Assembly: GCA_017539865.1 (NCBI GenBank)
Contig: JAFYCE010000057.1
Location: forward strand, 1 to 40,368
Source: Alphaproteobacteria bacterium
GTDB lineage: Bacteria > Pseudomonadota > Alphaproteobacteria > CAAGCB01 > CAG-977
Reading direction: 5' to 3'
Length of the DNA: 40,368 nt
Shown piece by piece: positions 24,164-33,412 of the stretch. A program made the translations under genes and the position numbers. The number at the start of each line of letters is the position of its first letter. The stretch's first letter is position 1. Under the pieces are notes generated by a model. That model saw only the letters and a list, made by a program, of their open reading frames with translations. It made no database searches and was not told where the DNA came from.

Positions 24164-24814
24164 ATGAGCAATCGCCTGTATTATATGAAAGTTTTCTTTC
24201 TGCAGTATAAAGCCTTTTTTTTAGGAGGATTGCTTGTTTTCGTTTTGGGATTTGCTTTGGCAACACTTGTTTTTCAGGGGCCGAAAGTTCCCGAAACGGA
24301 GGAGGATTATACGAACGCATTGAAAACGGGCGAACATTTGTTTGAAATGAAGCGGTATGAGGAAGCGTTCGGGTATCTGGTCTACCCCGGCGAACACGGT
24401 TATCCGAAAGCGCGCTTTTTATTGGGTGAAATGTATTACAACGGTTGGGGAGTCGGAAAAGACAACAAGCGAGCCTTTGAAAACTATAAACTGGCTTCGG
24501 ATGATTTAATCGAAGCCCGTTATATGGCGGCTTCTATGGCGTTTCGGGGTGAAGTCAAGGATATGCCCAAAGGTGTGGCTGCGGCAATGTTGACAGAAGC
24601 TGCTTATCACGGTTCAAAGCGGGCGCAGTTGGATCTGGGCGTCTATTCTTTGATGTCCGCCGATTTTGAACAGGCGTATTTCTGGCTTTCTCTGGCGGCT
24701 CAGAACGGTTCGGAACGGGCGGAAAAAGCTTTGGAGGAAGCGGCCGGACGCTTGACGGATTATCAAAGAGGATTGCTGGATGCCGAAATAAAAGGCTTCG
24801 TTGCCAGAAAATAA
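24164..24814 (+). CDS. Membrane-anchored Sel1-repeat protein
   Basis: The protein has 216 residues. One transmembrane helix near the N-terminus (about 19-40: FFLGGLLVFVLGFALATLVF) is followed by Sel1/TPR-like helical repeats: EEAFGYLVYPGEHGYPKARFLLGEMYYNGWGVGKDNKRAFENY, then YMAASMAFRGEV, AAMLTEAAYHGSKRAQLDLGVYSL and YFWLSLAAQNGSERAEKA. Here LGxMYxxGxGVxxD is the diagnostic pattern. Sel1 proteins are scaffolds for other proteins; the repeats should face the periplasm if the N-terminus is inside. An earlier hairpin followed by T6 (24099-24119) lies in its leader and might attenuate it, but it is weak. Confidence 0.82.
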   Translation: MSNRLYYMKVFFLQYKAFFLGGLLVFVLGFALATLVFQGPKVPETEEDYTNALKTGEHLFEMKRYEEAFGYLVYPGEHGYPKARFLLGEMYYNGWGVGKDNKRAFENYKLASDDLIEARYMAASMAFRGEVKDMPKGVAAAMLTEAAYHGSKRAQLDLGVYSLMSADFEQAYFWLSLAAQNGSERAEKALEEAAGRLTDYQRGLLDAEIKGFVARK

Positions 24815-24826
24815 ACAATTTGCCGG

Positions 24827-24855
24827 TTGAAAGGTTTTCATCGGACGGGTATAAA
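24827..24855 (+). promoter_or_regulatory. Sigma70-type promoter of ndk
   Basis: TTGAAA (24827-24832), an exact 17-base spacer and TATAAA (24850-24855), about 42 bases before the ndk start. It probably drives the whole ndk-hdaA run. Confidence 0.6.
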
Positions 24856-24897
24856 AGAGCTCATCATTTTTAACTTTAAACACAATATGAGGATACT

Positions 24898-25320
24898 ATG
24901 ACTGTACAGCGTACATTTTCCATTATCAAACCCGACGCCACCCGCCGCAATCTGACGGGCAAAATCAATGCCGTCATTGAAGAAAACGGTTTGCGCATTG
25001 TGGCTCAGCGCCGCGTCCGTCTGACGACGGAACAGGCAAAGGCTTTCTACGAAGTCCACGCCGGCAAGCCCTTTTACGACGAACTGGTCGCGTTCATGAC
25101 GTCCGAACCCGTTGTCGTTCAGGTGTTGGAAGGTGAAAACGCCGTTGCTCATTATCGCGAAGTCATGGGGGCGACGAATCCTGAAAAAGCCGCCGAAGGA
25201 ACCATTCGCAAGATGTTTGCCGTTTCCATGGGCGAAAATTCCGTCCACGGTTCCGATTCGGAAGAAAACGCCGCTCGCGAAATCGGTTTCTTCTTTTCGG
25301 AATGTGATATCGTCGGTTGA
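24898..25320 (+). CDS. ndk: Nucleoside diphosphate kinase
   Basis: It moves the gamma-phosphate of ATP to NDPs through a phospho-histidine, balancing nucleotide pools in the cytoplasm. The 140-residue length is standard. [12 protein letters not shown] (7-18) holds the conserved Lys, and NSVHGSDS carries the active-site His117. The conserved [20 protein letters not shown] block is intact. GAGGATACT precedes the ATG. The DUF2066 gene follows after 25 bases. Confidence 0.97.
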   Translation: MTVQRTFSIIKPDATRRNLTGKINAVIEENGLRIVAQRRVRLTTEQAKAFYEVHAGKPFYDELVAFMTSEPVVVQVLEGENAVAHYREVMGATNPEKAAEGTIRKMFAVSMGENSVHGSDSEENAAREIGFFFSECDIVG

Positions 25321-25345
25321 TTGAAAACAACGGGAGCCGCTTGAG

Positions 25346-26536
25346 ATGAAAAGATTCTTTTTCCGTTTCTACGCCGTTTTAACGACATTGGCCTTCAATG
25401 CCTTATTCGCCGGACAAACGCAGGCGGCTTCCATCGATTCTAAAATGTTTTCCGCCGGCGGAATCCAAATCGACGCAACGGCTGAAAATGCGGCGGCCGC
25501 ACGCGAACAGGCCATGCAGGAAGGGCAGAAAAAAGCGTTGATGGTCGTTATGGAACGCATTACGCCGGCTTATGTCATTGAGCAGTTGCCCGAATTGGTA
25601 CCGGACGATATTCTGAATTTCGTTCAGGACATCAGCGTTTCCAATGAAAAAACATCCGCCGTCCGTTATATGGCAACGCTGGATGTGAGGTTTAATCCGC
25701 AAGCTGTTCGCGATTTATTGCGCCAGAACAATCTTCCTTATGTCCGGACATCCGGAAAGCCGCTGTTGATTTTGCCTCTTTACAGACGTTCCGTATCGTC
25801 TTCCCCGATTCTGTGGGAAGAGGAAAACGCATGGTTGCGGGCTTGGATTAACCGGAAAGCGGAAAGCTATATGATTCCGTTGTTCGTTCCGTTGGGCGAT
25901 TTGTCCGATGCGCAGGCTTTAAGTACGGACAGGATATTGCGCGGCGATTTGCTCGCGGCGCAGGATTTGGCTAAACGGTATGAAGCGGAAGGCATTCTGA
26001 TCGTCGAATTGATTCGCAACGGTCAAACTTTTACCGTTAAAGGGCGCGCCATGGATGAAGCAACCGCTTCCGAAATTCCGAATTTTTCATTTTCCGTGCC
26101 GTTGGCTAAAAATACGTCGGCCACATTCGCCCGTGCCGTCGGAAAAGTTGTCAGGCATTTGGAAAGTGTGTGGAAAAACGAACAGATGGTGCAGTTTAAC
26201 GAAGCCGCATCATTGGTGGCGATGACGCCGGTTTCCGATTTGAAACAATGGGAAATCATCAAAAAGCGGCTGGATAGAATTCCGTTGATCAGTTCTTATT
26301 ATTTGCAGGCGGCTCGTTCCGGTGTTCTGCAGCTGACGATTTTCTTTGCCGAAAGCTTGGAACGGCTGCAAAAGGAAATGAACAAAAGAATGTTGTCGCT
26401 GACAGTTCTGCCTTCGGGCGTTTTTAAATTGACGACGACGGAGCAGTTGTCTTTTTTGCCGTTCGGTCAGAACAATTCGATTGTTGACGCGACGGATGTC
26501 TCAATGATGCCTGTCGCAGAAGAAAAAACGGAATAG
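25346..26536 (+). CDS. DUF2066 domain-containing exported protein
   Basis: The protein has 396 residues. A signal peptide (about 1-28, ending QTQAA) is followed by the DUF2066 body: GIQIDATAENAAAAREQAMQEGQKKAL is its opening helix, with FNPQAVRDLLRQNNLPY and LLILPLYR in the middle. The family is widely found next to perM and hda and is probably periplasmic; its biochemical role is not known. It ends with TAG, 35 bases before perM, and both are likely transcribed from the ndk promoter. The gene order DUF2066-perM-hdaA is conserved in Proteobacteria. Confidence 0.88.
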   Translation: MKRFFFRFYAVLTTLAFNALFAGQTQAASIDSKMFSAGGIQIDATAENAAAAREQAMQEGQKKALMVVMERITPAYVIEQLPELVPDDILNFVQDISVSNEKTSAVRYMATLDVRFNPQAVRDLLRQNNLPYVRTSGKPLLILPLYRRSVSSSPILWEEENAWLRAWINRKAESYMIPLFVPLGDLSDAQALSTDRILRGDLLAAQDLAKRYEAEGILIVELIRNGQTFTVKGRAMDEATASEIPNFSFSVPLAKNTSATFARAVGKVVRHLESVWKNEQMVQFNEAASLVAMTPVSDLKQWEIIKKRLDRIPLISSYYLQAARSGVLQLTIFFAESLERLQKEMNKRMLSLTVLPSGVFKLTTTEQLSFLPFGQNNSIVDATDVSMMPVAEEKTE

Positions 26537-26571
26537 TACTTCCGTTTTTGATGCGGTAAAAGGGGAAAGCC

Positions 26572-27645
26572 ATGTCAAATATGCAAAAATTGTGGATATG
26601 GGGAGCGGCTTTTGCCGTTTTTTTCGCCGGATTATATGTTTTGCGGGATGTCCTGTTACCTTTTGTCGCAGGCATTGCCATCGCCTATTTTTTAGATCCG
26701 CTGACTACTTTTTTGCAACGCAAAATGCGCTCCAGAGCGGCGGCGCTGAGTGTGGTTTGTTTCGTTTTGTTGCTGGCTTTACTGCTGGGCGTTTTCATTA
26801 TCGTTCCGATTGTGCAAAAACAGATGACGCTTTTTTTAGCCAATCTGCCCGTCTACGCCGGTTTGCTGTGGAATAAAGTCGAACCTTATTTTATTGAATT
26901 GAAAAGAATATTTCCAAGTCAGGCGGATAATTTGCAGCAAACGGTTTCGGAACATTTGTCCGGCGGCATGAAATTATTGTTGGGAACGGTGCGCAAGGTG
27001 TTGTCCGGCAGCATGGCGTTTATCAATTTGTTATCGGTTTTGTTGATTACGCCGGTCGTCGCTTTTTATCTGCTGCGCGATTGGGACGGATTTTGCAATG
27101 TCATCAAGGGATTGTTGCCCCGGCAGGAGGCGCGGACAATCAGAAAACTTCTGTCGGAAATGAACGATATCATTTCCGGTTTTGTGCGCGGACAAGCGAC
27201 GGTTTGTTTGTGTCTGGGTGTTTTTTACGCCGTCGGGCTGACATTGTGCGGTTTGGATTTGGGATTGTTGATCGGATAGGGAATCGGTGTCCTGTCGTTT
27301 ATTCCGTATGTCGGATCGACAATCGGTTTCGTGACCAGTGTCGGATTGTCGATCATTCAATTCGGTGACTGGAAACATACGATCGCCGTTGTCATTGTGT
27401 TTTTCTTGGGGCAAATGCTGGAAGGCAATGTTCTGACGCCGAAACTGGTCGGTGAAAAAGTGGGGCTGCATCCGGTGTGGGTGATGTTCGCTTTGTTGGC
27501 CGGCGCGAGCCTGTTCGGTTTCTTGGGCGTTTTAATTGCCGTTCCGACGGCGGCGATTATCGGTGTTCTGGTGCGTTTCGGTATTCAGAAATATAAAGAA
27601 AGTGCATTGTATTTAGGGACGGTAAAACCGAACAAAAATGCCTGA
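26572..27645 (+). pseudogene. perM: AI-2E family transporter (PerM-like), interrupted by an in-frame TAG
   Basis: The frame encodes a 357-codon AI-2E/PerM-type membrane protein with about 7-8 helices: LYVLRDVLLPFVAGIAIAYFLDP at the N-terminus, a middle amphipathic section, and FIPYVGSTIGF and LTPKLVGEKVGLHPVWVMFALLAGASLFGFLGV, which are family signatures. Codon 236 is TAG (27277-27279), between LDLGLLIG and GIGVLSFIPYVGS. Upstream and downstream parts are in the same frame, with no other defect and normal codon use. The residue expected there is hydrophobic, so TTG to TAG is the simplest change. TAG is the normal stop of several genes here, so it is not generally recoded. Either a very recent nonsense mutation, a base-call error, or readthrough. 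Ends 8 bases inside hdaA. Confidence 0.8.
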
Positions 27646-28318
27646 TCTTTTTCGTCAGACCGCGTTCAGATTGCCCGTGCGTCCTTTGACGGACAGGGCC
27701 GATTTCTTTACGGCGAAAGAAAACGCGGCGGCTGTGGCGGTGATTGATTCTTTTCCGAACGGCTTTAACGGTGCGGTTATTTTCGGGGAAAAAGGATGCG
27801 GCAAAACGCATTTGGCGCATTTGTTCGCCGATACCGTTTTACGGAAAACGGGAAAGAAAGCGGATATAGTTCCGTTTAATGACTGGAAGCCGGAAGAAGA
27901 CAATAAAGCCCCGTATCTGGTTTTGGAAGATGTTCAGCCTCCGGTCGATGAAACGGGATTGTTCCATTTGCTGAATCAGGCAAAGGGGACAAACGGTTTC
28001 GTGCTGATGACGGCGGAAACGGCTCCGGCGGAATGGGCGTTGAAGCTCCCCGATCTGATTACCCGTCTGAAGGCCTTGCCGTGTGTTCGAATCCTGCCTC
28101 CGGGGGATGAACTGATGCGGGCCGTTTTAATCAAACAATTCGCTGATCGTCAGTTGAGCGTTTCACCGGAAGTCATCGCTTATGTTTTGAAAAATGCGGA
28201 ACGGTCTTTTGATGCTTTGTCTTATATTGCACAACGGTCGGACGAGCTTTCTTTGGAAAAGCAACAGGCGGTGACGGTTCCGTTGATTAAACGCGTTTTA
28301 TCCGAAAGACATTCTTAA
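27638..28318 (+). CDS. hdaA: HdaA/DnaA-related regulatory protein
   Basis: The protein has 226 residues. HdaA-type proteins bind the sliding clamp and stimulate ATP hydrolysis on DnaA, preventing re-initiation of replication. The N-terminus (FRQTAFRLPVRP) resembles the clamp-binding segment. The P-loop GEKGCGKTHLAHLFAD (about 49-64) and a Walker B-like YLVLEDVQP follow, then PDLITRLKALPCVRILPP, with the Arg of the sensor/arginine-finger region. The C-terminal helices after about 165 match domain III of DnaA; the DNA-binding domain IV is absent, as expected. Its start overlaps perM by 8 bases, and its end overlaps the convergent sulfatase-fold gene by 4 bases. Confidence 0.88.
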   Translation: MPDLFRQTAFRLPVRPLTDRADFFTAKENAAAVAVIDSFPNGFNGAVIFGEKGCGKTHLAHLFADTVLRKTGKKADIVPFNDWKPEEDNKAPYLVLEDVQPPVDETGLFHLLNQAKGTNGFVLMTAETAPAEWALKLPDLITRLKALPCVRILPPGDELMRAVLIKQFADRQLSVSPEVIAYVLKNAERSFDALSYIAQRSDELSLEKQQAVTVPLIKRVLSERHS

Positions 28319-29874
28319 AGGTCTTCGTATAAGGATTGAACGCTTATCTGATCAATATTGCGTTTAACAGGGGCGGAAAAGCATTTTTCCGTTAAATCGT
28401 ATTCCTTATCGGCGGCCGGATAGGAAATTCCGGCTAAAGACGCGATTGTTTCGAACAGATATTCCTGCGTTAAGGGCTTGTCCGTATTGCATGACAGGTT
28501 TTTTAGTTTTTCCGGCTCGGTCGTTTGGTTCAGAGCCGGATTTAAATAAAACAAAACGGGGATATGAAAAGCTTCTTTGCAATCCGGCGGTATCTGAAAA
28601 GCGTCTTTATCAAAAATGCAAATACTGTGGTCCGAACTGAACATGACCAATGTCGATTCTTCTTGCTTTTTGGCTAAATCAAACAGGTTTTGTATGATTT
28701 CAACAGAATAATCCATTGCATTTTTATACGTGTTCAGAATGATTTCTTTGTTTTTGGAGGACATGGAAGCGGATAGAGAAAAAAGCTTGGCCTTGATTGC
28801 TTTAAAAAAAGTCGACTTGCTTTCCGTGTTTTTTAAAGAAGGTTTCCGAATGTCGTATTCGATCGGATAACGGTATTGGAAATCGATATGAATGCCCAGC
28901 ATTTTAATGACGATGAATTTTTTTTGTTTGCTTCCGGTCAGTATCTTATTCAGTTCCCGATAAATGCGTATGTCATGAAGACTGCCTTTGGGCGCTGCGA
29001 AATTGACGAAATGCATGGCGTCATTATAAATAAAGCTTAATTTGTTTTTTTCGGTAAAGTTTGATGAGTCGGTATAGTGCAGAAAATAAGTTTCGTAACC
29101 GGCCTCTTCAAACAGGGAAAAAACGGATTTTTCATGGAAAGAAACCGGCTTGTCTTTGAATTTTTTTCGCGACAGGATAATCGGAACGGCATTCATCGTA
29201 TTGGCATAGTTGGAAATGAAATCGCTGAAGTTATATAAAGGCGTGAAATTTTGTTCATACTTTTGAAATGATTCTTGAAATTCACCGTAACGGTGGCTTT
29301 CTCCGATGATGACAATGACGTTTTGCGCCGCTTCGGGGGATGATGAGGATGCGAATTTAAAACTGTTGTGTTTGTTCAGTGCCGATTTTTCTTCGGAAAT
29401 CAGAAAAAGACGGGCTGCAGGATATATATGGCTGATATAACTCAGCGGAAACGCCAGCCAGAAAACGACATAGAACAAAGTTTGCGCTTTTCGGGCGGGA
29501 CGATAGAACCAAACAAAAAATGCCGATAAAAAAGCCAAAAAAAGTAACGCGTATTCCGCAATGTTGATTTTTAGCAGGTATTCGTACACTTCGATTCTAT
29601 TGGTATCCAAAATAAGCATGGATATCCATGCCGCGGCATCCGTAACGGAAAGCCGGTACATTCGTATTAAATGCCAGTCAACAACGGCGATAATCAGAAA
29701 AGGCAGATTGACGGTTAAAAACAGAGCCGGTCCGAAAAAGCAGGAAAAAAAGACGCAAAGCGTTGAAAGAATATAAATCTCCAGAGAAATCGTTTGTTTG
29801 TATTTGAAAAAGGAAAGAAGGGAAAAAACGGATAAAATAAGAATAATGCGCAGGGAAAATGCTGTTTTTTTCAT
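28315..29874 (-). CDS. Phosphoethanolamine transferase-like protein (sulfatase fold)
   Basis: The protein has 519 residues from the ATG at 29874. Five hydrophobic helices lead to a periplasmic domain that aligns by motif with EptA-type enzymes, which move phosphoethanolamine from lipid to LPS. VIVIIGESHRYGEF carries the nucleophile position, here Ser193 where EptA has Thr. TMNAVPIILSR, GIHIDFQYRYP and FSSDHSICIF (metal-binding Asp-His) follow in the right order. The usual H after GES-type nucleophile and the DH pair are kept. The TTG at 29904 is rejected because a TATAAT at 29920-29915 would place the transcription start there. The gene is visibly AT-richer than its neighbours, suggesting acquisition. 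Substrate is uncertain. Confidence 0.78.
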   Translation of the reverse strand: MKKTAFSLRIILILSVFSLLSFFKYKQTISLEIYILSTLCVFFSCFFGPALFLTVNLPFLIIAVVDWHLIRMYRLSVTDAAAWISMLILDTNRIEVYEYLLKINIAEYALLFLAFLSAFFVWFYRPARKAQTLFYVVFWLAFPLSYISHIYPAARLFLISEEKSALNKHNSFKFASSSSPEAAQNVIVIIGESHRYGEFQESFQKYEQNFTPLYNFSDFISNYANTMNAVPIILSRKKFKDKPVSFHEKSVFSLFEEAGYETYFLHYTDSSNFTEKNKLSFIYNDAMHFVNFAAPKGSLHDIRIYRELNKILTGSKQKKFIVIKMLGIHIDFQYRYPIEYDIRKPSLKNTESKSTFFKAIKAKLFSLSASMSSKNKEIILNTYKNAMDYSVEIIQNLFDLAKKQEESTLVMFSSDHSICIFDKDAFQIPPDCKEAFHIPVLFYLNPALNQTTEPEKLKNLSCNTDKPLTQEYLFETIASLAGISYPAADKEYDLTEKCFSAPVKRNIDQISVQSLYEDL

Positions 29875-29914
29875 GGATTGTTTCCAAAAAATCCGTATCG
29901 GCAATCAATAAGCG

Positions 29915-29920
29915 ATTATA
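29915..29920 (-). promoter_or_regulatory. Consensus -10 box of the sulfatase-fold gene
   Basis: TATAAT read on the minus strand, about 40 bases before the chosen ATG. The -35 region (GGTGCA at 17-base spacing) is weak. Confidence 0.4.
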
Positions 29921-29958
29921 TCGTAATTTTTCCGGAATGCACCAGATTGTTTTATTTT

Positions 29959-29988
29959 TTGCACCGGATTAAAAATGATTGCTAAATT
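29959..29988 (+). promoter_or_regulatory. Candidate promoter of the proS-dnaE run
   Basis: TTGCAC (29959-29964), an 18-base spacer and TAAATT (29983-29988), giving a leader of about 70 bases before proS. Confidence 0.35.
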
Positions 29989-30066
29989 CAATCGGATTGC
30001 TTAGAGTTCCTACAGGATGTCAGAATATCCGCTGGTTTGTTTTGTTGATACTTGAAGAGAAGTGAA

Positions 30067-31380
30067 ATGCGTTTATCCCGTTATTTTATGCCGACACTGA
30101 AAGAAAATCCGGTCGAAGCTCAAATCGTTTCCCACAGACTGATGCTGCGTGCGGGTATGATCCGTCAAAGCAGCGCGGGAATTTATACGTGGTTGCCTTT
30201 GGGGCTGCGCGTATTGAAAAAGATTGAAAACATCATCCGTGAAGAGCAGGATCGCGCAGGAGCGCAGGAATTGTTGATGCCGACGCTGCAGCCGTCCGAA
30301 CTGTGGAAGGACAGCGGCCGTTACGATGCTTACGGCCCCGAAATGCTTCGAATCACAGATCGTCACGACCGCGTGCTGGTCTATGGCCCGACAGCCGAGG
30401 AGGTCATTAACGACATCGTGCGCAACGAGCTGAAAAGCTATAAGGAAGCGCCGAAGATTCTCTATAACATCCAATGGAAGTTCCGCGACGAAGTGCGTCC
30501 CCGTTTCGGCGTGATGCGCGGCCGCGAATTTTTGATGAAGGACGCTTATTCGTTCGATTTGACCTATGAGGGCGCAAAACATTCTTACAATAAAATGTTT
30601 GTCGCTTATCTGCGCACGTTCGCGCGCTGCGGCGTTCACGCGATTCCGATGAAAGCTTCGACAGGCCCTATCGGCGGCGATTTAAGCCATGAATTCATCG
30701 TTTTGGCGGAAACCGGTGAAGAACAGGTTTACTGCGATAAACGCTATTTGACGATGGAAATTCCGGATGAGAATATCGACTACGATTCGGATCTGGAACC
30801 GGTTTATCGGAAATGGACAAGCCTGTACGCGGCGACTGAGGAAAAATACGACGAAGCCGAAGCAAAAGCGGTCGGCGACAATCTGTTGAGCGCCAGAGGA
30901 ATTGAAGTCGGGCAGGTGTTCTATTACGGCAAAAAATATTCGACGCCGATGAATGTCGCGGTTGCCGGCGAAGACGGAAAGCCCGTCTTATTCGAGGGCG
31001 GCTGTTACGGAATCGGCGTGTCGCGCGTGATGGGGGCGATTATCGAAGCGTCCCACGACGACAACGGCATCATCTGGCCGGAATCGGTCGCGCCGTTCAA
31101 AGTCGGCCTGATTAATCTGACGGCCGGCAAAGAGGAAACGGACAAAGCGTGTGCAGACTTGTACGCCAAGCTGAAGAAAGCCGGCGTCGAAGTTCTGTAT
31201 GACGACCGTGACGAACGGGCGGGCGTGAAGTTTTCGACGATGGATCTGATCGGTTTGCCGTATCAGCTGATCGTCGGTTCCCGCGGATTGAAAAACGGCG
31301 TTGTCGAAGTCAAAAACAGAAAAACCGGCGAACGTCGGGAATTGCCCCCCGAAGATGCTGTAAATTTTTTGACGAAATAA
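30067..31380 (+). CDS. proS: Prolyl-tRNA synthetase, alphaproteobacterial short type
   Basis: It charges tRNA-Pro with proline in the cytoplasm. The 437 residues are well below the 570 of E. coli ProRS because the editing insertion is absent; this short form is typical of Alphaproteobacteria, where a free-standing editing protein usually compensates. The opening [23 protein letters not shown] matches the family, so I take ATG 30067 rather than the TTG at 30052. Class II motif 1 ([17 protein letters not shown]), motif 2 ([30 protein letters not shown]) and motif 3 ([16 protein letters not shown]) are all present, and the anticodon-binding domain occupies about 335-437. Confidence 0.97.
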   Translation: MRLSRYFMPTLKENPVEAQIVSHRLMLRAGMIRQSSAGIYTWLPLGLRVLKKIENIIREEQDRAGAQELLMPTLQPSELWKDSGRYDAYGPEMLRITDRHDRVLVYGPTAEEVINDIVRNELKSYKEAPKILYNIQWKFRDEVRPRFGVMRGREFLMKDAYSFDLTYEGAKHSYNKMFVAYLRTFARCGVHAIPMKASTGPIGGDLSHEFIVLAETGEEQVYCDKRYLTMEIPDENIDYDSDLEPVYRKWTSLYAATEEKYDEAEAKAVGDNLLSARGIEVGQVFYYGKKYSTPMNVAVAGEDGKPVLFEGGCYGIGVSRVMGAIIEASHDDNGIIWPESVAPFKVGLINLTAGKEETDKACADLYAKLKKAGVEVLYDDRDERAGVKFSTMDLIGLPYQLIVGSRGLKNGVVEVKNRKTGERRELPPEDAVNFLTK

Positions 31381-31398
31381 AAAACGGTAGAGGAAAAG

Positions 31399-32649
31399 AT
31401 GATCTTTTCGGCTTTTGAACGTATGGTGGCTTTCCGGTATTTGCGGGCCAGACGCAAAGAAGGTTTCGTGTCCGTGATTGCCGCTTTTTCCTTTTTGGGG
31501 ATTGTGCTGGGGGTGGCGACGTTGATCATCGTGATGGCGGTGATGAACGGTTTCAGGCAGGAACTTCTTTCCCGCGTTTTGGGATTGAACGGGCATATCG
31601 GCATTTATTCGATGCAGGGTTCCGTTTTGAGCGGCTATGAAGATTTGGCAAAAAAGGCCGAAAAGCTTAACGGCGTTAAAATGGTCATGCCGCTGATTGA
31701 AGGGCAGGTGATGGTCAGTTCCGTCAGAAGCGCGCAGGGCGCGATCGTCCGCGGCATCCGTCCCGAAGACTTTATGAAAAGGAAGATTCTGTCGGAGAAT
31801 CTGATCGGCGGTTCCGCGCAGGCGTTCTTTGAGCCGGACACCGTTTTTATCGGCGACCGGCTGGCCAACAAGCTGGGGGTTTATGTCGGCGAGGAAATCA
31901 CTTTGATTTCGCCGAAAGGGACGGTGACGGCGTTCGGTTCCGTTCCCAGAATGCGTTCCTATACCGTCGGCGGAACGTTTGAAGTCGGTATGTACGAATA
32001 TGATTCCGCGTTTATCTTTATGCCGATGGCGGATGCTCAAAAATTCTTCAATATGGATGAAAACGTCACAAATCTGGAAGTTTTTCTGGATCGGCATGAT
32101 TCGGTTTCTTCCGTTCAAAAACAGATTTCCTCTCAACTCGGATCGGGGATTCGCGTCTACGACTGGCAGAGGTCGAACGCCGCGTTCTTTAACGCGATTC
32201 AGGTTGAAAGAAACGTGATGTTCCTGATTCTGACGCTGATTATTCTGGTTGCGTCGTTCAATATGATTTCCGGCCTGATCATGCTGGTTAAAGACAAAAG
32301 CCGCGACATCGCCGTTTTGCGTACAATGGGAGCAACCAAAGGAATGGTGATGCGCATTTTCTTTATGAGCGGGGCGGCTATCGGTTTTTTCGGAACTTTG
32401 TTCGGCGTGATTTTAGGACTTTTATTCTGCGACAACATTGAAAACATCCGTCGGTTTTTGGAAAGTCTGACCGGAACGGATTTGTTTTCTGCGGAAATTT
32501 ATTTTCTGTCCCGCTTGCCGGCCGAAGTCAATCCGGTCGAAGTCGTCGCCGTCGTGATTATGGCTTTGTTTCTGTCGTTCGCCGCAACGATTTATCCGTC
32601 TTGGCGCGCGGCCAGATTGGATCCCGTGGAGGCTTTGCGTTATGAATGA
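31399..32649 (+). CDS. lolC: Lipoprotein-releasing ABC transporter permease (LolC/LolE type)
   Basis: This 416-residue inner-membrane protein has one helix near the N-terminus (FVSVIAAFSFLGIVLGVATLIIVMAVMNGFRQEL), a large periplasmic domain (about 60-265) and three C-terminal helices (about 270-410). That is the MacB/LolCE layout. NMISGLIMLVKDKSRDIAVLRTMGATKG is the coupling-helix motif of the family. It extracts outer-membrane lipoproteins from the inner membrane and hands them to LolA. Only one permease gene is present next to lolD, consistent with the single LolC/E-like subunit of Alphaproteobacteria. It overlaps lolD by 8 bases and follows proS by 18. Confidence 0.93.
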   Translation: MIFSAFERMVAFRYLRARRKEGFVSVIAAFSFLGIVLGVATLIIVMAVMNGFRQELLSRVLGLNGHIGIYSMQGSVLSGYEDLAKKAEKLNGVKMVMPLIEGQVMVSSVRSAQGAIVRGIRPEDFMKRKILSENLIGGSAQAFFEPDTVFIGDRLANKLGVYVGEEITLISPKGTVTAFGSVPRMRSYTVGGTFEVGMYEYDSAFIFMPMADAQKFFNMDENVTNLEVFLDRHDSVSSVQKQISSQLGSGIRVYDWQRSNAAFFNAIQVERNVMFLILTLIILVASFNMISGLIMLVKDKSRDIAVLRTMGATKGMVMRIFFMSGAAIGFFGTLFGVILGLLFCDNIENIRRFLESLTGTDLFSAEIYFLSRLPAEVNPVEVVAVVIMALFLSFAATIYPSWRAARLDPVEALRYE

Positions 32650-33409
32650 TCAGATAGAAACATCGGCAAAACTGCCCGTTATCCCTGTTCTGATGTTGAA
32701 AGGCGTTCGCCGTCACTATGTGCAGGGGAAAAGCATTATTGATGTCTTGCGCGGTATAGATTTATCGATTTCCGCCGGTGAAATGGTCGCGTTGGTCGGA
32801 CCGTCCGGTGCGGGGAAGTCGACGTTGCTGCATGTGACCGGATTGTTGGAAGCACCCGACGAAGGAGAAGTATTTTTAAACGGTATTCCAAGTTCCGATA
32901 TGGATGACAATACGCGTACGAAAATGCGGCGCGAATATTTGGGATTCGTCTATCAGAATCACAATTTACAGCCGGAATTTTCCGCTTTGGAAAATGTGAT
33001 GATCCCGCAGATGATCGCCGGTAAAAAGAAAAAAGAGGCAACCGAATATGCGGAATATTTGTTGGAAAAAATGGGATTGAAAGACAGAATAAAGCATCGT
33101 CCGGCACAACTTTCCGGCGGCGAGGCGCAACGTGTGGCGATCGCCAGAGCTTTGGCCAACAAGCCGCATATGTTGTTGGCGGACGAACCGACGGGCAACC
33201 TTGATCCGATGACGTCGGAAACCGTGTTTCGCGTTTTGGTGGATGTGGTGCGTGAAACGGGATTATCGGCTTTGATCGCAACCCATAATCCGGAATTGGC
33301 CGACCGGATGGATCGTATGATTACGTTGAAAGACGGTAAATTGGAAGAACTTGATACATTGGGTATGAGCGGACGCATAGCTTTTAAACAACGCTTTGTT
33401 CAGGTGTAG
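32642..33409 (+). CDS. lolD: Lipoprotein-releasing ABC transporter ATP-binding protein
   Basis: The protein has 255 residues and supplies ATP hydrolysis for the LolC/E permease at the cytoplasmic face. Walker A GPSGAGKST (about 53-61), the Q-loop YQNHNLQPEF, the signature LSGGEAQRVAIARA, Walker B LLADEPTGNLD and the H-loop ATHNPELA are intact. The C-terminal 25 residues (after KDGKLEELD) extend slightly beyond the core. Its ATG lies inside the end of lolC (8-base overlap). It ends with TAG, four bases before dnaE. Confidence 0.95.
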   Translation: MNDQIETSAKLPVIPVLMLKGVRRHYVQGKSIIDVLRGIDLSISAGEMVALVGPSGAGKSTLLHVTGLLEAPDEGEVFLNGIPSSDMDDNTRTKMRREYLGFVYQNHNLQPEFSALENVMIPQMIAGKKKKEATEYAEYLLEKMGLKDRIKHRPAQLSGGEAQRVAIARALANKPHMLLADEPTGNLDPMTSETVFRVLVDVVRETGLSALIATHNPELADRMDRMITLKDGKLEELDTLGMSGRIAFKQRFVQV

Positions 33410-33412
33410 CGT

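Noticed and set aside
27277-27279. Recoding of TAG as a sense codon in this genome
   Set aside because: TAG ends the unknown secreted gene (1924), the GT32 gene (22152), DUF2066 (26536) and lolD (33409), each followed by a new gene start or a gap.
30988-32136. Long minus-strand frame opposite proS and lolC
   Set aside because: It is an antisense shadow: composition is rich in His, Arg and Phe, no motif is recognisable, and both strand partners are well-known enzymes.
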